Shown: in pieces, positions 53,092 through 62,090 of the stretch
Numbering within the stretch: the first letter of the stretch is position 1
Layout: each line of letters begins with the position of its first letter
NCBI RefSeq assembly: GCF_030696665.1
Contig: NZ_JAUYRV010000046.1
Location: 434,001-498,000, forward strand
Direction: 5' to 3'
DNA from: Novosphingobium sp.
Lineage (GTDB): Bacteria > Pseudomonadota > Alphaproteobacteria > Sphingomonadales > Sphingomonadaceae
Length of the DNA: 64,000 nt
Position numbers and translations under genes: made by a program
The notes under the pieces: model-generated
Database searches by the model: none
Told to the model about the DNA's origin: nothing
Seen by the model: the letters and a program-made list of their open reading frames with translations, nothing else

Positions 53092-55130
53092 CAGAAGGCC
53101 AAAGTCGCGTTGGCGAGGACGGAATAGAAGCGGCTGGCTTTGCCCTGTTGCGCAAACAGGTTGTCAAAGCCGCGCCCCGGTTCGAGCACCGCGCCCGACA
53201 GGCGGAAAACGAGGTTCTGCGAGGCATTGGGACGCCAGATGGCCGAGACCGAGGCGTCCCAGCCGATATCCTTGGGGATCGAACCTTCGTTGCGCAGCAC
53301 CTGCAGAACTTTCGTGTTCTCGAACCACAAGTGGTTGACGTTGGTCGACACGCGCACCGTTGGCGTCAGGTCAAAATCCGTGCCGACCCCGAGCAACATC
53401 GTGCCGGGATTGGTGAAGTTCGATTGGCCCTGCTCTTTCGAAGAGCGCAGCGAATTGAGAATGCCGTTGCGGCCATTGATCGAGATTGCACGGCCACCGC
53501 CCGCAAAGGGGATGGTCTGGCGAATCCAGTAGCTGGTGTCGGCCCCTGCGAATTGCGGGTTCTCGAACACGGCGTCAAAGCCGCCTTCGACCTTGTCATA
53601 GGGATCGCTGTCGCCGCTGGCGTAAAGGCCGGACAGGCGGATGCGCGTCCAGTCGATGTCATAACTGAGTTCGGCAGCGGCCATGAATGCGCGGATGCTG
53701 GCGGGGCCGCTGGTCAGGAAATTGTTGCTGTCATGGCCGAGCGCGCCATAGAATTGCCCGGTCAGGTTAATGCGGCCAATGCGTCCGTCAGCGGCGTAGC
53801 CGAGATAGACCACATCATAATTGCGCCCGCGCAGATCGCCCAGCAGCGCAGGGCGCACCGGAAAGCCGTTCTTGTCCACCGCCACTTCACCGCGTTCACG
53901 GTTGATGTTCCATGTGGCGGAAAGCTGGCTGGTGAGGCCGACAATCGGAAAATCCTGCCGATAGACATTGGCCATCAGCAGGAAATCGTTGCGAGGAGCC
54001 TGCGTAATGTCATTCAGGCCGGAGTTTGTGTCCTTTTCCAGGCGCCAGAATGCGGCCAGATTGAACTGGAAGCGGTTGTTGTCCCGATTACCAAAGAAGC
54101 GGATGCCAAGCTGGTTGTCGTTGAACAGGAAGCCGCGAAAGTCTGATTGCATCGGCTGGATGCCCGCGCGGACCGAGAAGAAATCGTAGCGCTTTGAATC
54201 GTACTTGCCGAGGTGGTAGTCAACGAAGGCTTCCTGCAAGCCGACAAAGCCATCGGTGCGGCGCGTGCCCTTGGACGGTTCAACGAACAAGACGCGGCGT
54301 TCCGGCACTTGGACGTGGTTGATATTGCCCGCAATCGCGATGCGATATTCAATCGTTGGCGGCTTGAACGCGGTCATGCCTTTGAGCAGCGAGACGCTGG
54401 CAATGAAGGTCTGCGCCAGCACCAGGCTGTTGCTGCGGCCGAACACGTCGATCTGATTGGCATTGCTGGTGGTCTGGTTGCCGACGGGGATCGGAAAACT
54501 GCGGGGTTCGACAATCGTGTCAGAGACTGCGCCAGCGATCAGGAACCAATCCTCACCCTTCAGGAAACCGGGGCGTTTCCCGCGCGCCAGCGGTCGGTCA
54601 CCTTTCAGCAGGCTGTGGTGGAACGGGTCGAGCGAGGAATGGCAGACGTGCTCCAGCCGGGGAAACAGCGTGTAGAGCGAACGGTCAATCTTGCCCGATG
54701 CCTTGTCCTTCTGCGGGCAAAGCGAGGACACGATGCGCCAGCGATCCGGCAAGCCGACCTGCAGGCCGAGATTGCTCATCGGACCTTCGCCATCATACTT
54801 GTCGTAAAACGCTTCGGGCGGTGGGGCGTTGACCGCGCCGGGATTGTCCTGCTCGACCTTGTCGGGAAGCTGCTTGTTGTAGCCTGGGCGGCGGCGGCCA
54901 TCGATCAGCGCTTCGTCGGCTTCGGTTTCACCACCGGGGAGCGCAGTGGTGTTGGGATCAACCTGTTGTGATGCACTGTCTGCTGCAGGCGAGGCACCCT
55001 GCTGTGGCTCCGCCGCACCGGGTGTTGCTGCCTCGACTGCTGCGAGCACCTGAAACGGCATCATCGGCATAGGCATTGGCTGGGTGATGCCAAATGCCGG
55101 TGCAATCAGGGCGATCACCTGCTGCATCAT
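53091..55130 (-). CDS. Large outer-membrane beta-barrel protein of the cytochrome cluster
   Basis: 679 residues. The last 530 are alternating amphipathic strands (FSVRAGIQPMQSDFRGFL, FQFNLAAFWRLEKD, IRLSGLYASGD, VSTNVNHLWF), ending in SVLANATLAF with a terminal Phe as barrel proteins have. The N-terminus is unusual: MMQQVIALIAPAFGITQPMPMPMM and then an Ala/Pro/Gln-rich linker, without a classical signal peptide, so the start or export route needs care. No heme motif. By analogy with porin-cytochrome complexes it could sheath the multiheme protein in the outer membrane. Translationally coupled on both sides. Confidence 0.78.
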   Translation of the reverse strand: MMQQVIALIAPAFGITQPMPMPMMPFQVLAAVEAATPGAAEPQQGASPAADSASQQVDPNTTALPGGETEADEALIDGRRRPGYNKQLPDKVEQDNPGAVNAPPPEAFYDKYDGEGPMSNLGLQVGLPDRWRIVSSLCPQKDKASGKIDRSLYTLFPRLEHVCHSSLDPFHHSLLKGDRPLARGKRPGFLKGEDWFLIAGAVSDTIVEPRSFPIPVGNQTTSNANQIDVFGRSNSLVLAQTFIASVSLLKGMTAFKPPTIEYRIAIAGNINHVQVPERRVLFVEPSKGTRRTDGFVGLQEAFVDYHLGKYDSKRYDFFSVRAGIQPMQSDFRGFLFNDNQLGIRFFGNRDNNRFQFNLAAFWRLEKDTNSGLNDITQAPRNDFLLMANVYRQDFPIVGLTSQLSATWNINRERGEVAVDKNGFPVRPALLGDLRGRNYDVVYLGYAADGRIGRINLTGQFYGALGHDSNNFLTSGPASIRAFMAAAELSYDIDWTRIRLSGLYASGDSDPYDKVEGGFDAVFENPQFAGADTSYWIRQTIPFAGGGRAISINGRNGILNSLRSSKEQGQSNFTNPGTMLLGVGTDFDLTPTVRVSTNVNHLWFENTKVLQVLRNEGSIPKDIGWDASVSAIWRPNASQNLVFRLSGAVLEPGRGFDNLFAQQGKASRFYSVLANATLAF

Positions 55131-57109
55131 TTGCCCTCGCAGACGTTCTGTTCGCTCGTATCGAGGAACGGCGCGAAGGGGCAGTTCACATAACGCAGGC
55201 GCACACCGCTGCCCACCGCGACGACAATCGTATCAGAGCGCATGTCCTTGGGTGCATTGCCGATTCCCGACACTTTCGTTCCGGCGTTGTGCAAGCCCAG
55301 GAACGAGATCATGTCGTCCTGATCGATCCCGTCACCCGAAACGCCAATCGCGCCGACCAGACGATTGCCGCGATAGATCGGCACAGCGCCGGGGAAAATC
55401 TGGATGCCGTTGGCAAGCCGCTTCTTGCCGGTTGGCGTATCAGGCACGGCAGAACAGGTTTGCGGGGTGTCGCTGCCTGCTCCCTGCACGAAGCCGGCGT
55501 GTTGCACCACGTTCCCGGCGACCAGCGCGATCTGAAGGCCCGTGGCAAAGGGGCTGAAATCATCAATAGGGCGTGACAGCGGACCGGGCGGACGCCCCAA
55601 TTCTCCATCAGGGAAATAGGGGCGTGCAACGTTGCCAACGGCGCGGTCAGCAAAGGCCTTGGTGCCGGTCAATGCCGTTGAATCGCCGAAGAAATCGCGG
55701 AAACGCTGAACAAAAGCGGGGATGCCAGTATCGGTATTTCCGGTCAGTTGCGCCGCCGCTGCCGGGTTGGAGAAAAACGCCACAGTGCGTGCCTTCTGCA
55801 GCGATACGTCGGTGCCAAAGATCGGCGCATCGGGGCTGCGCACCTGCCCCAGCACTTCGCCGAAGGTATCGACCACGGTGATCGTCACTTGTGCGCGGCT
55901 GTCGAGCGGGCGGCGGATCTGCGCGCGGGCTCGGGTCATCACGGTGAACGCTTCTTCCAGCACGGCGCGGGATTCAGCAGCGGTCAGCGCCTGTCCGACG
56001 GCGGAACCATCGGTCCCAGCCTTCACCGGGAAGCGCGGATTGCCCGCACCATCCGTGAGCAGGTAAGCGTCCGCCAGCGAGAATTCCGACGCGCTGACCC
56101 GGCGGATGCCGCTGCGTTCGCTACCATAGGCCGTGCCTGCCAGAACCGCGCTGCCATCATAATAGCCGCGCACCGGGATCAGCGTGCCGCGCACGTTGTT
56201 GATCGCGAAAAAACTGGTCTGCAAGGTCGCAAGCTTGCCCGGCTGGGCATCGGCAAAGCGCAGTGTGGTGCCATCAGCGGTGATGCGATCCCCGCCAATG
56301 TCGGCGGCGGGCGCAAAGCCCTGAATCCCGGCGAGCGCGATGTATTCCTCGGCGTCTTCATCGACGTCGGTAACATCGGCGTCGTAGCCATAATCCCCAT
56401 CGGCCATCACGCCAATGCCGCCGACGACCACGCCGTTCTTGTAGAGCGGCAGTCCGCCGGGGTCAGCAGCAAGACCAAGCGGCGAACGCTTTGGCCCGAT
56501 GAACGCGCCTGCTCCCGCATTTCCAGTGATGAACCGCGTGTTGAGATCGGAGCAGGGCAACTGGCTGAACTGCACGCCGAACAGCGGCCCGGATTCAAGG
56601 CCCGGCGTGTTGGGCGCGGGCGGGAAATGTTCCTGCACAATCATGCTGGCGGTGCGGGTGGTAAAGGCATTGCCGCTGGAGGATAGGTAAGCGCCGGTGA
56701 TCGCCTTGCTGATCGCGCCCATCGTCGCTTCAACATCCAGGCCTTGTGCATCAATGCCGGGGTTCGCGATCCGGCCTGTGGCAGTGCGGCGGCTGGTGAG
56801 CATCCGCGTGGGCGCACCGTTCATGCGGAACATGGCAAGCACGTTGCCCACCCGGTCCACCACGCTGATGATCGCGGGCTTGCCGCGCGCTTGCGCCTCG
56901 CCCACGGCTTGCGCGATGATCTGCTGGACCTCGCTGGCGGTTAGCGCTTCCTGCGCAGGATCGGCAAAGAAGCGCGAGGATGCAGTGGGCGTAGGCGTTG
57001 GCGTGAACGTATCGCCAGAGCCGGAATCACCCCCGCCGCATCCGGCAAGAGCAAGCGATAGCGACAGCACGACGGCAGTGGTCTGACGAAGAGCCAGCGG
57101 CAGATGCAT
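55127..57109 (-). CDS. Lipoprotein with two GlcG/HbpS (DUF336) domains
   Basis: 660 residues. LRQTTAVVLSLSLALAGCGGG is a lipoprotein signal with lipid-attachment Cys24, followed by a Thr/Pro-rich linker. Two HbpS/GlcG domains: the first begins LTASEVQQIIAQAVGEAQARG with SVVDRVGNVLAMFRMNG, the second LTAAESRAVLEEAFTVMTRA with ITVVDTFGEVLGQVRSPDAP. HbpS of Streptomyces binds heme; GlcG function is less clear. One copy may serve heme or iron handling in the envelope. Its stop overlaps the barrel gene start, its start the cytochrome stop (TGATG). Confidence 0.85.
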   Translation of the reverse strand: MHLPLALRQTTAVVLSLSLALAGCGGGDSGSGDTFTPTPTPTASSRFFADPAQEALTASEVQQIIAQAVGEAQARGKPAIISVVDRVGNVLAMFRMNGAPTRMLTSRRTATGRIANPGIDAQGLDVEATMGAISKAITGAYLSSSGNAFTTRTASMIVQEHFPPAPNTPGLESGPLFGVQFSQLPCSDLNTRFITGNAGAGAFIGPKRSPLGLAADPGGLPLYKNGVVVGGIGVMADGDYGYDADVTDVDEDAEEYIALAGIQGFAPAADIGGDRITADGTTLRFADAQPGKLATLQTSFFAINNVRGTLIPVRGYYDGSAVLAGTAYGSERSGIRRVSASEFSLADAYLLTDGAGNPRFPVKAGTDGSAVGQALTAAESRAVLEEAFTVMTRARAQIRRPLDSRAQVTITVVDTFGEVLGQVRSPDAPIFGTDVSLQKARTVAFFSNPAAAAQLTGNTDTGIPAFVQRFRDFFGDSTALTGTKAFADRAVGNVARPYFPDGELGRPPGPLSRPIDDFSPFATGLQIALVAGNVVQHAGFVQGAGSDTPQTCSAVPDTPTGKKRLANGIQIFPGAVPIYRGNRLVGAIGVSGDGIDQDDMISFLGLHNAGTKVSGIGNAPKDMRSDTIVVAVGSGVRLRYVNCPFAPFLDTSEQNVCEGK

Positions 57110-58542
57110 CAGCGCAGGCTCCGGATTGAACGCACTGCCCCGCCCAGTGCGCGGCGGAAGGCAATGGGCTGGAACCCGTTGGGATCGCGCACGGCGGCAT
57201 AGGCCTGGTTGATCTGGACACGCAGGGTGGTTGCCGATGCGGTGGACACCATGCCCTGATTGACCATGCCGCCCAGCAGCGTATCCACCGCCATCACCGA
57301 TTGCACCGCGCCTTCATAGTCGGTGAAGCGGTCGCCTATCGCATCGCTGGCGATTGAATCCATGATCGCGAAGGTCTGTTCGCGCGTAAAGCTGGACGCT
57401 GCAAAGCGGCTGGACAAGGCATCCGCAGACTGGCGCAGCGCCTGTGCAGCGGCCACGGTTTCTGCCCTTCCCGCCAGCATTGCGCGGTGGAACGCCTTTG
57501 CGCGTGCGTCAAACGTGGCGGCGGCATCGGGCGCGACGACCTTGGCCGCAGCCAGCAGCATGATCATGTTTTCGTCGTTATAGGGCGGCGTTCCAAGATC
57601 GACCGGACGGCCCGGATTGGGCACCGCCGTTACGTTTGCGCCTGCTTCGCCATCGTAGATGCGGCGGTGGCACGAGTGGCAATCGTAGAACGTGAATTCG
57701 GGGAAGATGCCGTCAACCACGCGGGCAGGCTGGCTGAACAGTTCAAGGCTGCGCTTGACCGCCTCGGCCTGCCCAACGGCCCACATGCGCATGGCATTGG
57801 TCTTTCCACCCTTGCGCTGGGCATAGTCGGCGTCTTCATCGTGATGCGACTGGAGCGTGGTGAACAGGTCAAGTTCGAACGAGATGCGGGGGTGGCCCGC
57901 TGCCATGATGCGATGCGCGATAAATTGCCCCCGCGCGTCACCCGAGAAGTGGCAATCGAGGCAGACTTGCGCTTTAACCTGAGGGTTGACCAGATCAGTC
58001 ATCCCCTGCGCCACGTTGCGCCCGTGGCTTGCGCCCACGGTGTAGTGTGTGGACAGCCAGTTGCCCGATGAACCGTGGCAACCTTCGCAATCGACCCCAT
58101 CGGCAACGCGCGCCGCGCCGGGTGTGGCATGGCAGCCAGCGCAATCCCGCTGCGCCCCTGCGGCATCAAGGCCAAGGCGGCGTAAGATCGCCTGTCCGCG
58201 CGGTTCCTGCACCACGCGCCACGCACGGCTGTGCGCACCGGTGGGCGAGGATTCTTCCTGCCAGCGCAGCAGTTCGTCCTGACGCACAACAGCGCCATCG
58301 GCAATGCTGCGGCCGTGGCAGGTGGAACCCGCGCACGATGCAACGCCCATGTGCCCACGCAGGGTTTGCCCTGCAGCAACGGAGGGGGATTCGGCCCGGA
58401 CAGAATCGGGGCCGAGCAGCGAGGAGGCACCCAGTGCCGCCCCAGCCATCGCCAGACACGCCGCAATAGCCAGCGCACCCGAGCGTGATGTCGCCCGAAG
58501 CACAGCCATGCGCTGCCTTAATCCCTTGAAAATGCCCTGCAT
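57109..58542 (-). CDS. Exported five-heme cytochrome c (c554-like)
   Basis: 477 residues from ATG 58542 with GAGGGGCA upstream. Signal-type hydrophobic stretch near residues 20-40. Four CXXCH sites (first Cys 134, 152, 194, 288) plus one CX4CH site (CAGSTCH, Cys70). HRIMAAGHPRISFELDLFTTLQSHH resembles cytochrome c554-type proteins. A His/Met-rich ligand supply is present. First gene of the four-gene minus-strand cluster; it may pass electrons between periplasmic donors and the decaheme protein. Alternative: an oxidoreductase in its own right. Confidence 0.85.
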   Translation of the reverse strand: MQGIFKGLRQRMAVLRATSRSGALAIAACLAMAGAALGASSLLGPDSVRAESPSVAAGQTLRGHMGVASCAGSTCHGRSIADGAVVRQDELLRWQEESSPTGAHSRAWRVVQEPRGQAILRRLGLDAAGAQRDCAGCHATPGAARVADGVDCEGCHGSSGNWLSTHYTVGASHGRNVAQGMTDLVNPQVKAQVCLDCHFSGDARGQFIAHRIMAAGHPRISFELDLFTTLQSHHDEDADYAQRKGGKTNAMRMWAVGQAEAVKRSLELFSQPARVVDGIFPEFTFYDCHSCHRRIYDGEAGANVTAVPNPGRPVDLGTPPYNDENMIMLLAAAKVVAPDAAATFDARAKAFHRAMLAGRAETVAAAQALRQSADALSSRFAASSFTREQTFAIMDSIASDAIGDRFTDYEGAVQSVMAVDTLLGGMVNQGMVSTASATTLRVQINQAYAAVRDPNGFQPIAFRRALGGAVRSIRSLR

Positions 58543-58733
58543 TGCCCCTCGTCCCCACCGACAGGAAAGCCGCCCGACGTTTCGTCTATCGCGGAATTCC
58601 GAACCGGAAGTGCTGCAATGCGACCCCGTAGTGAACAGACTAGGCCACCAACCGAGCAAGGTTCAAGTGGCTAAACACCCTTTCTCACACAATTCAGCAA
58701 TAGTTCGGGTCAACAGGCGGGATTTGGACGGTT
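58543..58733 (-). promoter_or_regulatory. Intergenic region upstream of the multiheme cluster
   Basis: 191 bp between the aldehyde dehydrogenase stop and the cytochrome start; both genes are on the minus strand. A weak sigma-70-like match, TTGAAC (58661-58666) and TAGTCT (58637-58642) with an 18-bp spacer, is present on the minus strand. No operator or hairpin stood out. The size suggests the cluster has its own promoter. Confidence 0.35.
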
Positions 58734-60170
58734 TCAGGTGCGGCGGATGACCAGATTTCGGATCTCGGACATATCTTCCATCGCAAAACGGATGCCCTCG
58801 CGCCCAAGGCCCGAATCCTTCACACCGCCGTAGGGCATGTTGTCGACCCGATAGGATGACACATCGTTGACCACGATTCCGCCCACATCAAGCTTGTCCC
58901 ACGCACCCATCACCTTCTGGATGTCGGACGTGAACAGGCCCGCCTGAAGGCCGAACTTGCTATCGTTCACTTCATCCAGCGCGGCTTCCCAATCGGTGAA
59001 CTTCGAAAGGATGACGACCGGACCAAACGCTTCTTCGGTATAGACGTCCATGTCGCTGCTGCAGCCTTCCAGCAGCGTGGCTTCGAGCATGTTGCCCTCG
59101 CATCCACCGCCTGCCAACAGGGTCGCCCCGCCCGCAACTGCCGCATCGATCCAACTCTTCAGCCGCTGCGCTTCCTTGGCCGAGATCATCGGACCGATGA
59201 AGGTGTTGCGGTTCTTGGGGTCACCGGACTTCAGTTCCTTGACCTTTGCCGCCAGCCTATCGCGGAACGTATCGTAGATGTCAGCGTGGATGATTACGCG
59301 CTGGACGTGGATGCATGACTGGCCAGACTGGTAGTACCCGCCAAAGATGATCCGGGCGAGCGCGTGCTCAAGATTGGCGTCCTTGTCGACAACCACTGCC
59401 GCGTTCCCGCCAAGTTCGAGCACGACCTTCTTCTTGCCTGCCTTGGCCTTTAGCTCCCAGCCCACGCCGGGAGATCCGGTGAACGAAAGCAGCTTGAGCC
59501 GCTCGTCAGTGGTAAAAAGGTCAGCGCCATCGCGGCTGGCGGGCAGGATCGAGAACGCGCCTTCGGGCAGAACATCACACTCGGCCAACACCTCGCCCAT
59601 GATGATCGCGCCCAGCGGTGTGAGGCTGGCAGGCTTCATCACGAAAGGGCAGCCCATCGCGATGGCAGGCGCAATCTTGTGCGCGGCAAGGTTCAGCGGG
59701 AAGTTGAATGGCGAGATGAAACTGCACGGCCCGATCGGCACGCGCTTCCACATGCCCACATAGCCCTTGGCACGTGGGGAAATGTCGAGAGGCTGAACTT
59801 CCCCATAGTTGCGCGTTGCTTCCTCTGCCGCGATGCGGAAGGTGTCGATCAGACGGCCCACTTCGCCTTCGGAATCGGCAATCGGCTTTCCAGCTTCGAC
59901 GCACAGGGCATAGGCCAGTTCGTCCTTGCGCTCGGCAAAGCGCTTCACGCAGTGGTCGAGCACATCGCGCTTTTCGTAGCTGGCCAACCGCGCCATCGGC
60001 TCTGCCGCGCGCACGGCCCCGGCAATCGCCGCGTCGATCACGTCAGGCGTGGCAAGCGCGGTGCGGAAAGCCACCTCACCGGTGAACTTGTCGGTCACCG
60101 CCAGATCGGTGTTGGGCTGCACCGCCTTGTTGTTGAGGTAGAGCGGATAGACGTCTTTCAATTGGGTCAC
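58734..60170 (-). CDS. Aldehyde dehydrogenase family protein
   Basis: 478 residues from GTG 60170 (GGAG about ten bases upstream). The NAD(P)-binding region is ISPFNFPLNLAAHKIAPAIA and FTGSPGVGWEL, the general-base Glu is in VVLELGGNAAV, the nucleophile Cys in YYQSGQSCIHVQRV. C-terminal VNDVSSYRVDNMPYGGVKDSGLGREG is typical. It oxidises an aldehyde to the acid or acyl derivative; substrate unknown. 100 bp downstream of the acetolactate-synthase-like gene, so they may be co-transcribed. Confidence 0.9.
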   Translation of the reverse strand: MTQLKDVYPLYLNNKAVQPNTDLAVTDKFTGEVAFRTALATPDVIDAAIAGAVRAAEPMARLASYEKRDVLDHCVKRFAERKDELAYALCVEAGKPIADSEGEVGRLIDTFRIAAEEATRNYGEVQPLDISPRAKGYVGMWKRVPIGPCSFISPFNFPLNLAAHKIAPAIAMGCPFVMKPASLTPLGAIIMGEVLAECDVLPEGAFSILPASRDGADLFTTDERLKLLSFTGSPGVGWELKAKAGKKKVVLELGGNAAVVVDKDANLEHALARIIFGGYYQSGQSCIHVQRVIIHADIYDTFRDRLAAKVKELKSGDPKNRNTFIGPMISAKEAQRLKSWIDAAVAGGATLLAGGGCEGNMLEATLLEGCSSDMDVYTEEAFGPVVILSKFTDWEAALDEVNDSKFGLQAGLFTSDIQKVMGAWDKLDVGGIVVNDVSSYRVDNMPYGGVKDSGLGREGIRFAMEDMSEIRNLVIRRT

Positions 60171-60270
60171 TGTTCTGAAACTCCACGCTTTCCTCTGCGG
60201 CAACCGGGCTGCTATCGCCCTCCCGCAAGGAGAACTCAAGCAGCCCTGTGATTGCCGACACTGCGATGCG

Positions 60271-61926
60271 TCAAAGCGCCTTGGACAGATCCTTGATATC
60301 CTTGTTCAGAATCTGGTCGTTCTCCGAATAGTCCACCGGACATTCGATGAGATGCACGCCCGGCGTATCGCGGCAATGGGCGAGCAGTTCCTTCAAGTGC
60401 GCAGCGCTCTCCGCCCGGTAACCGCTCGCGCCATAGCTTTGCGCATACATCACGAAATCGGGGTTGTTGTAAGTCAGCCCAAAGTCCGCAAAGCCCATGT
60501 TCGCCTGCTTCCAGCGGATCATGCCATAGGAATTGTCGTTGAGAATCAGCACCGTGAGGTTCAGGCCCAGCCGAACGGCAGTTTCCATTTCCTGGCTGTT
60601 CATCATGAACCCGCCATCGCCGCAGATCGCCATGACCTTGCGATCGGGGTAAAGCATCGCGCTCATCATCGCAGACGGCAGCCCTGCCCCCATCGTGGCC
60701 AGCGCATTGTCCAGCAGCACGGTGTTGGGCTGGTATGCGGTATACCCGCGCGCAAACCATATCTTGTAGACGCCGTTATCGAGGCAGATAATCCCGTCCT
60801 CGGGCATGCAGTCACGCACCTGCTGCACCAGATGCGGCGGGAACACCGGGAAACGCTCGTCCGCCGCAAGCGGCACAGTGTGCGCCACTTCAGCAGCACG
60901 ATAGGACAGCATCCGGTCAAAATTCCACGCCGGATTGGGCGTGATCGCTTCTTTCATCTGCCAGATGGCATTGGCGATATCGCCAATGACTTCGATGCTG
61001 GGGAAGTAAACGGGATCAACCTCTGCCGTCTTGGTCGAAACGTGGATGACGGGCGTTCCGCCGTTCCGCATGAAAAACGGCGGCTTTTCGATCACGTCGT
61101 GGCCGACGTTCACGATCAGGTCGGCGTCTTCCACCGCGCGATGGACGAAGTCGCCGGATGAGAGCGCCGCGCAACCCAGAAACTTGGGATGACGTTCATC
61201 AATTACGCCCTTGCCAAGCTGCGTGGTCAGGAACGGGATGCCACTCTTTTCCACGAATTCAGCAAGCATCTTTCCGGTCATCTTCCGGTTCGCACCCGCA
61301 CCAATCACCAGAACCGGAGCCTTGGCATTCTGCAACGCGTGGACGGCCTGCATGACGGACTTCGCATCGGCATTGGGCCTGCGGACCAGACTTCGCTTCA
61401 GCGGCCGGGAATCGGTGTGTTCGTCAGCAATGTCTTCGGGCAGTTCGATATGCGTCGCGCCTGGCTTTTCCTCCTCGGCCAAGCGGTAGGCTTCCCGCAC
61501 CCGGCTGGGGATATTGTCCGACGACTGCATCTGGTGCGTGAATTTTGTGATCGGTCCCATCATCGAGACGACATCAAGAATCTGGAACCGGCCCTGCTTC
61601 GATTTCTTGATCGGCTTTTGCCCGGTGATCATCAGCATCGGCATGCCGCCCAGCGTGGCATAGGCAGCGGCGGTCACGAAGTTCGTCGCCCCCGGCCCTA
61701 GCGTAGCAATGCATACGCCGGTCTTGCCGGTGTGGCGACCGTAAGTGGCCGCCATGAAGCCGGCGCCCTGTTCATGCCGTGTCAGGATCAGTTTGATCTT
61801 GGTGGAGCGTGACAGCGAATCGAGGAAATCGAGGTTCTCTTCGCCCGGAACGCCGAAGATGTATTCGCAGCCCTCTTCCTCAAGGCATTCAATGAACACG
61901 TCGGATGCTTTTTTGCCGTCAGCCAT
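60271..61926 (-). CDS. Thiamine diphosphate enzyme, acetolactate synthase large-subunit-like
   Basis: 551 residues. N-terminal FGVPGEENLDFLDSLS with the ThDP-activating Glu in RHEQGAGFMAA, TLGPGATNFVTAAAYA, and the ThDP/Mg motif GDGGFMMNSQEMETAVRLGL with NDNSYGM. This is the acetohydroxyacid synthase/acetolactate synthase group. No regulatory small subunit (ilvN-like) is adjacent. It may be a catabolic acetolactate synthase or a related carboligase or decarboxylase. Located next to an aldehyde dehydrogenase, which suggests degradation of an oxo-acid-derived aldehyde. Confidence 0.85.
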   Translation of the reverse strand: MADGKKASDVFIECLEEEGCEYIFGVPGEENLDFLDSLSRSTKIKLILTRHEQGAGFMAATYGRHTGKTGVCIATLGPGATNFVTAAAYATLGGMPMLMITGQKPIKKSKQGRFQILDVVSMMGPITKFTHQMQSSDNIPSRVREAYRLAEEEKPGATHIELPEDIADEHTDSRPLKRSLVRRPNADAKSVMQAVHALQNAKAPVLVIGAGANRKMTGKMLAEFVEKSGIPFLTTQLGKGVIDERHPKFLGCAALSSGDFVHRAVEDADLIVNVGHDVIEKPPFFMRNGGTPVIHVSTKTAEVDPVYFPSIEVIGDIANAIWQMKEAITPNPAWNFDRMLSYRAAEVAHTVPLAADERFPVFPPHLVQQVRDCMPEDGIICLDNGVYKIWFARGYTAYQPNTVLLDNALATMGAGLPSAMMSAMLYPDRKVMAICGDGGFMMNSQEMETAVRLGLNLTVLILNDNSYGMIRWKQANMGFADFGLTYNNPDFVMYAQSYGASGYRAESAAHLKELLAHCRDTPGVHLIECPVDYSENDQILNKDIKDLSKAL

Positions 61927-62090
61927 TTTCGGTCGCTCCACTTGCGGGAACGCGCAGCCACATGGCGCTCCCCTCCCCAACTCGGCTGCGACCGTTCAGA
62001 GCAAAAATCCGGCGCGTGTCGTTATGGCCCCGCACCTGCCCCTTGGGTCATGGGCTAACAAACCCCGACAGTAGAGTCACGCCCCGGCTT

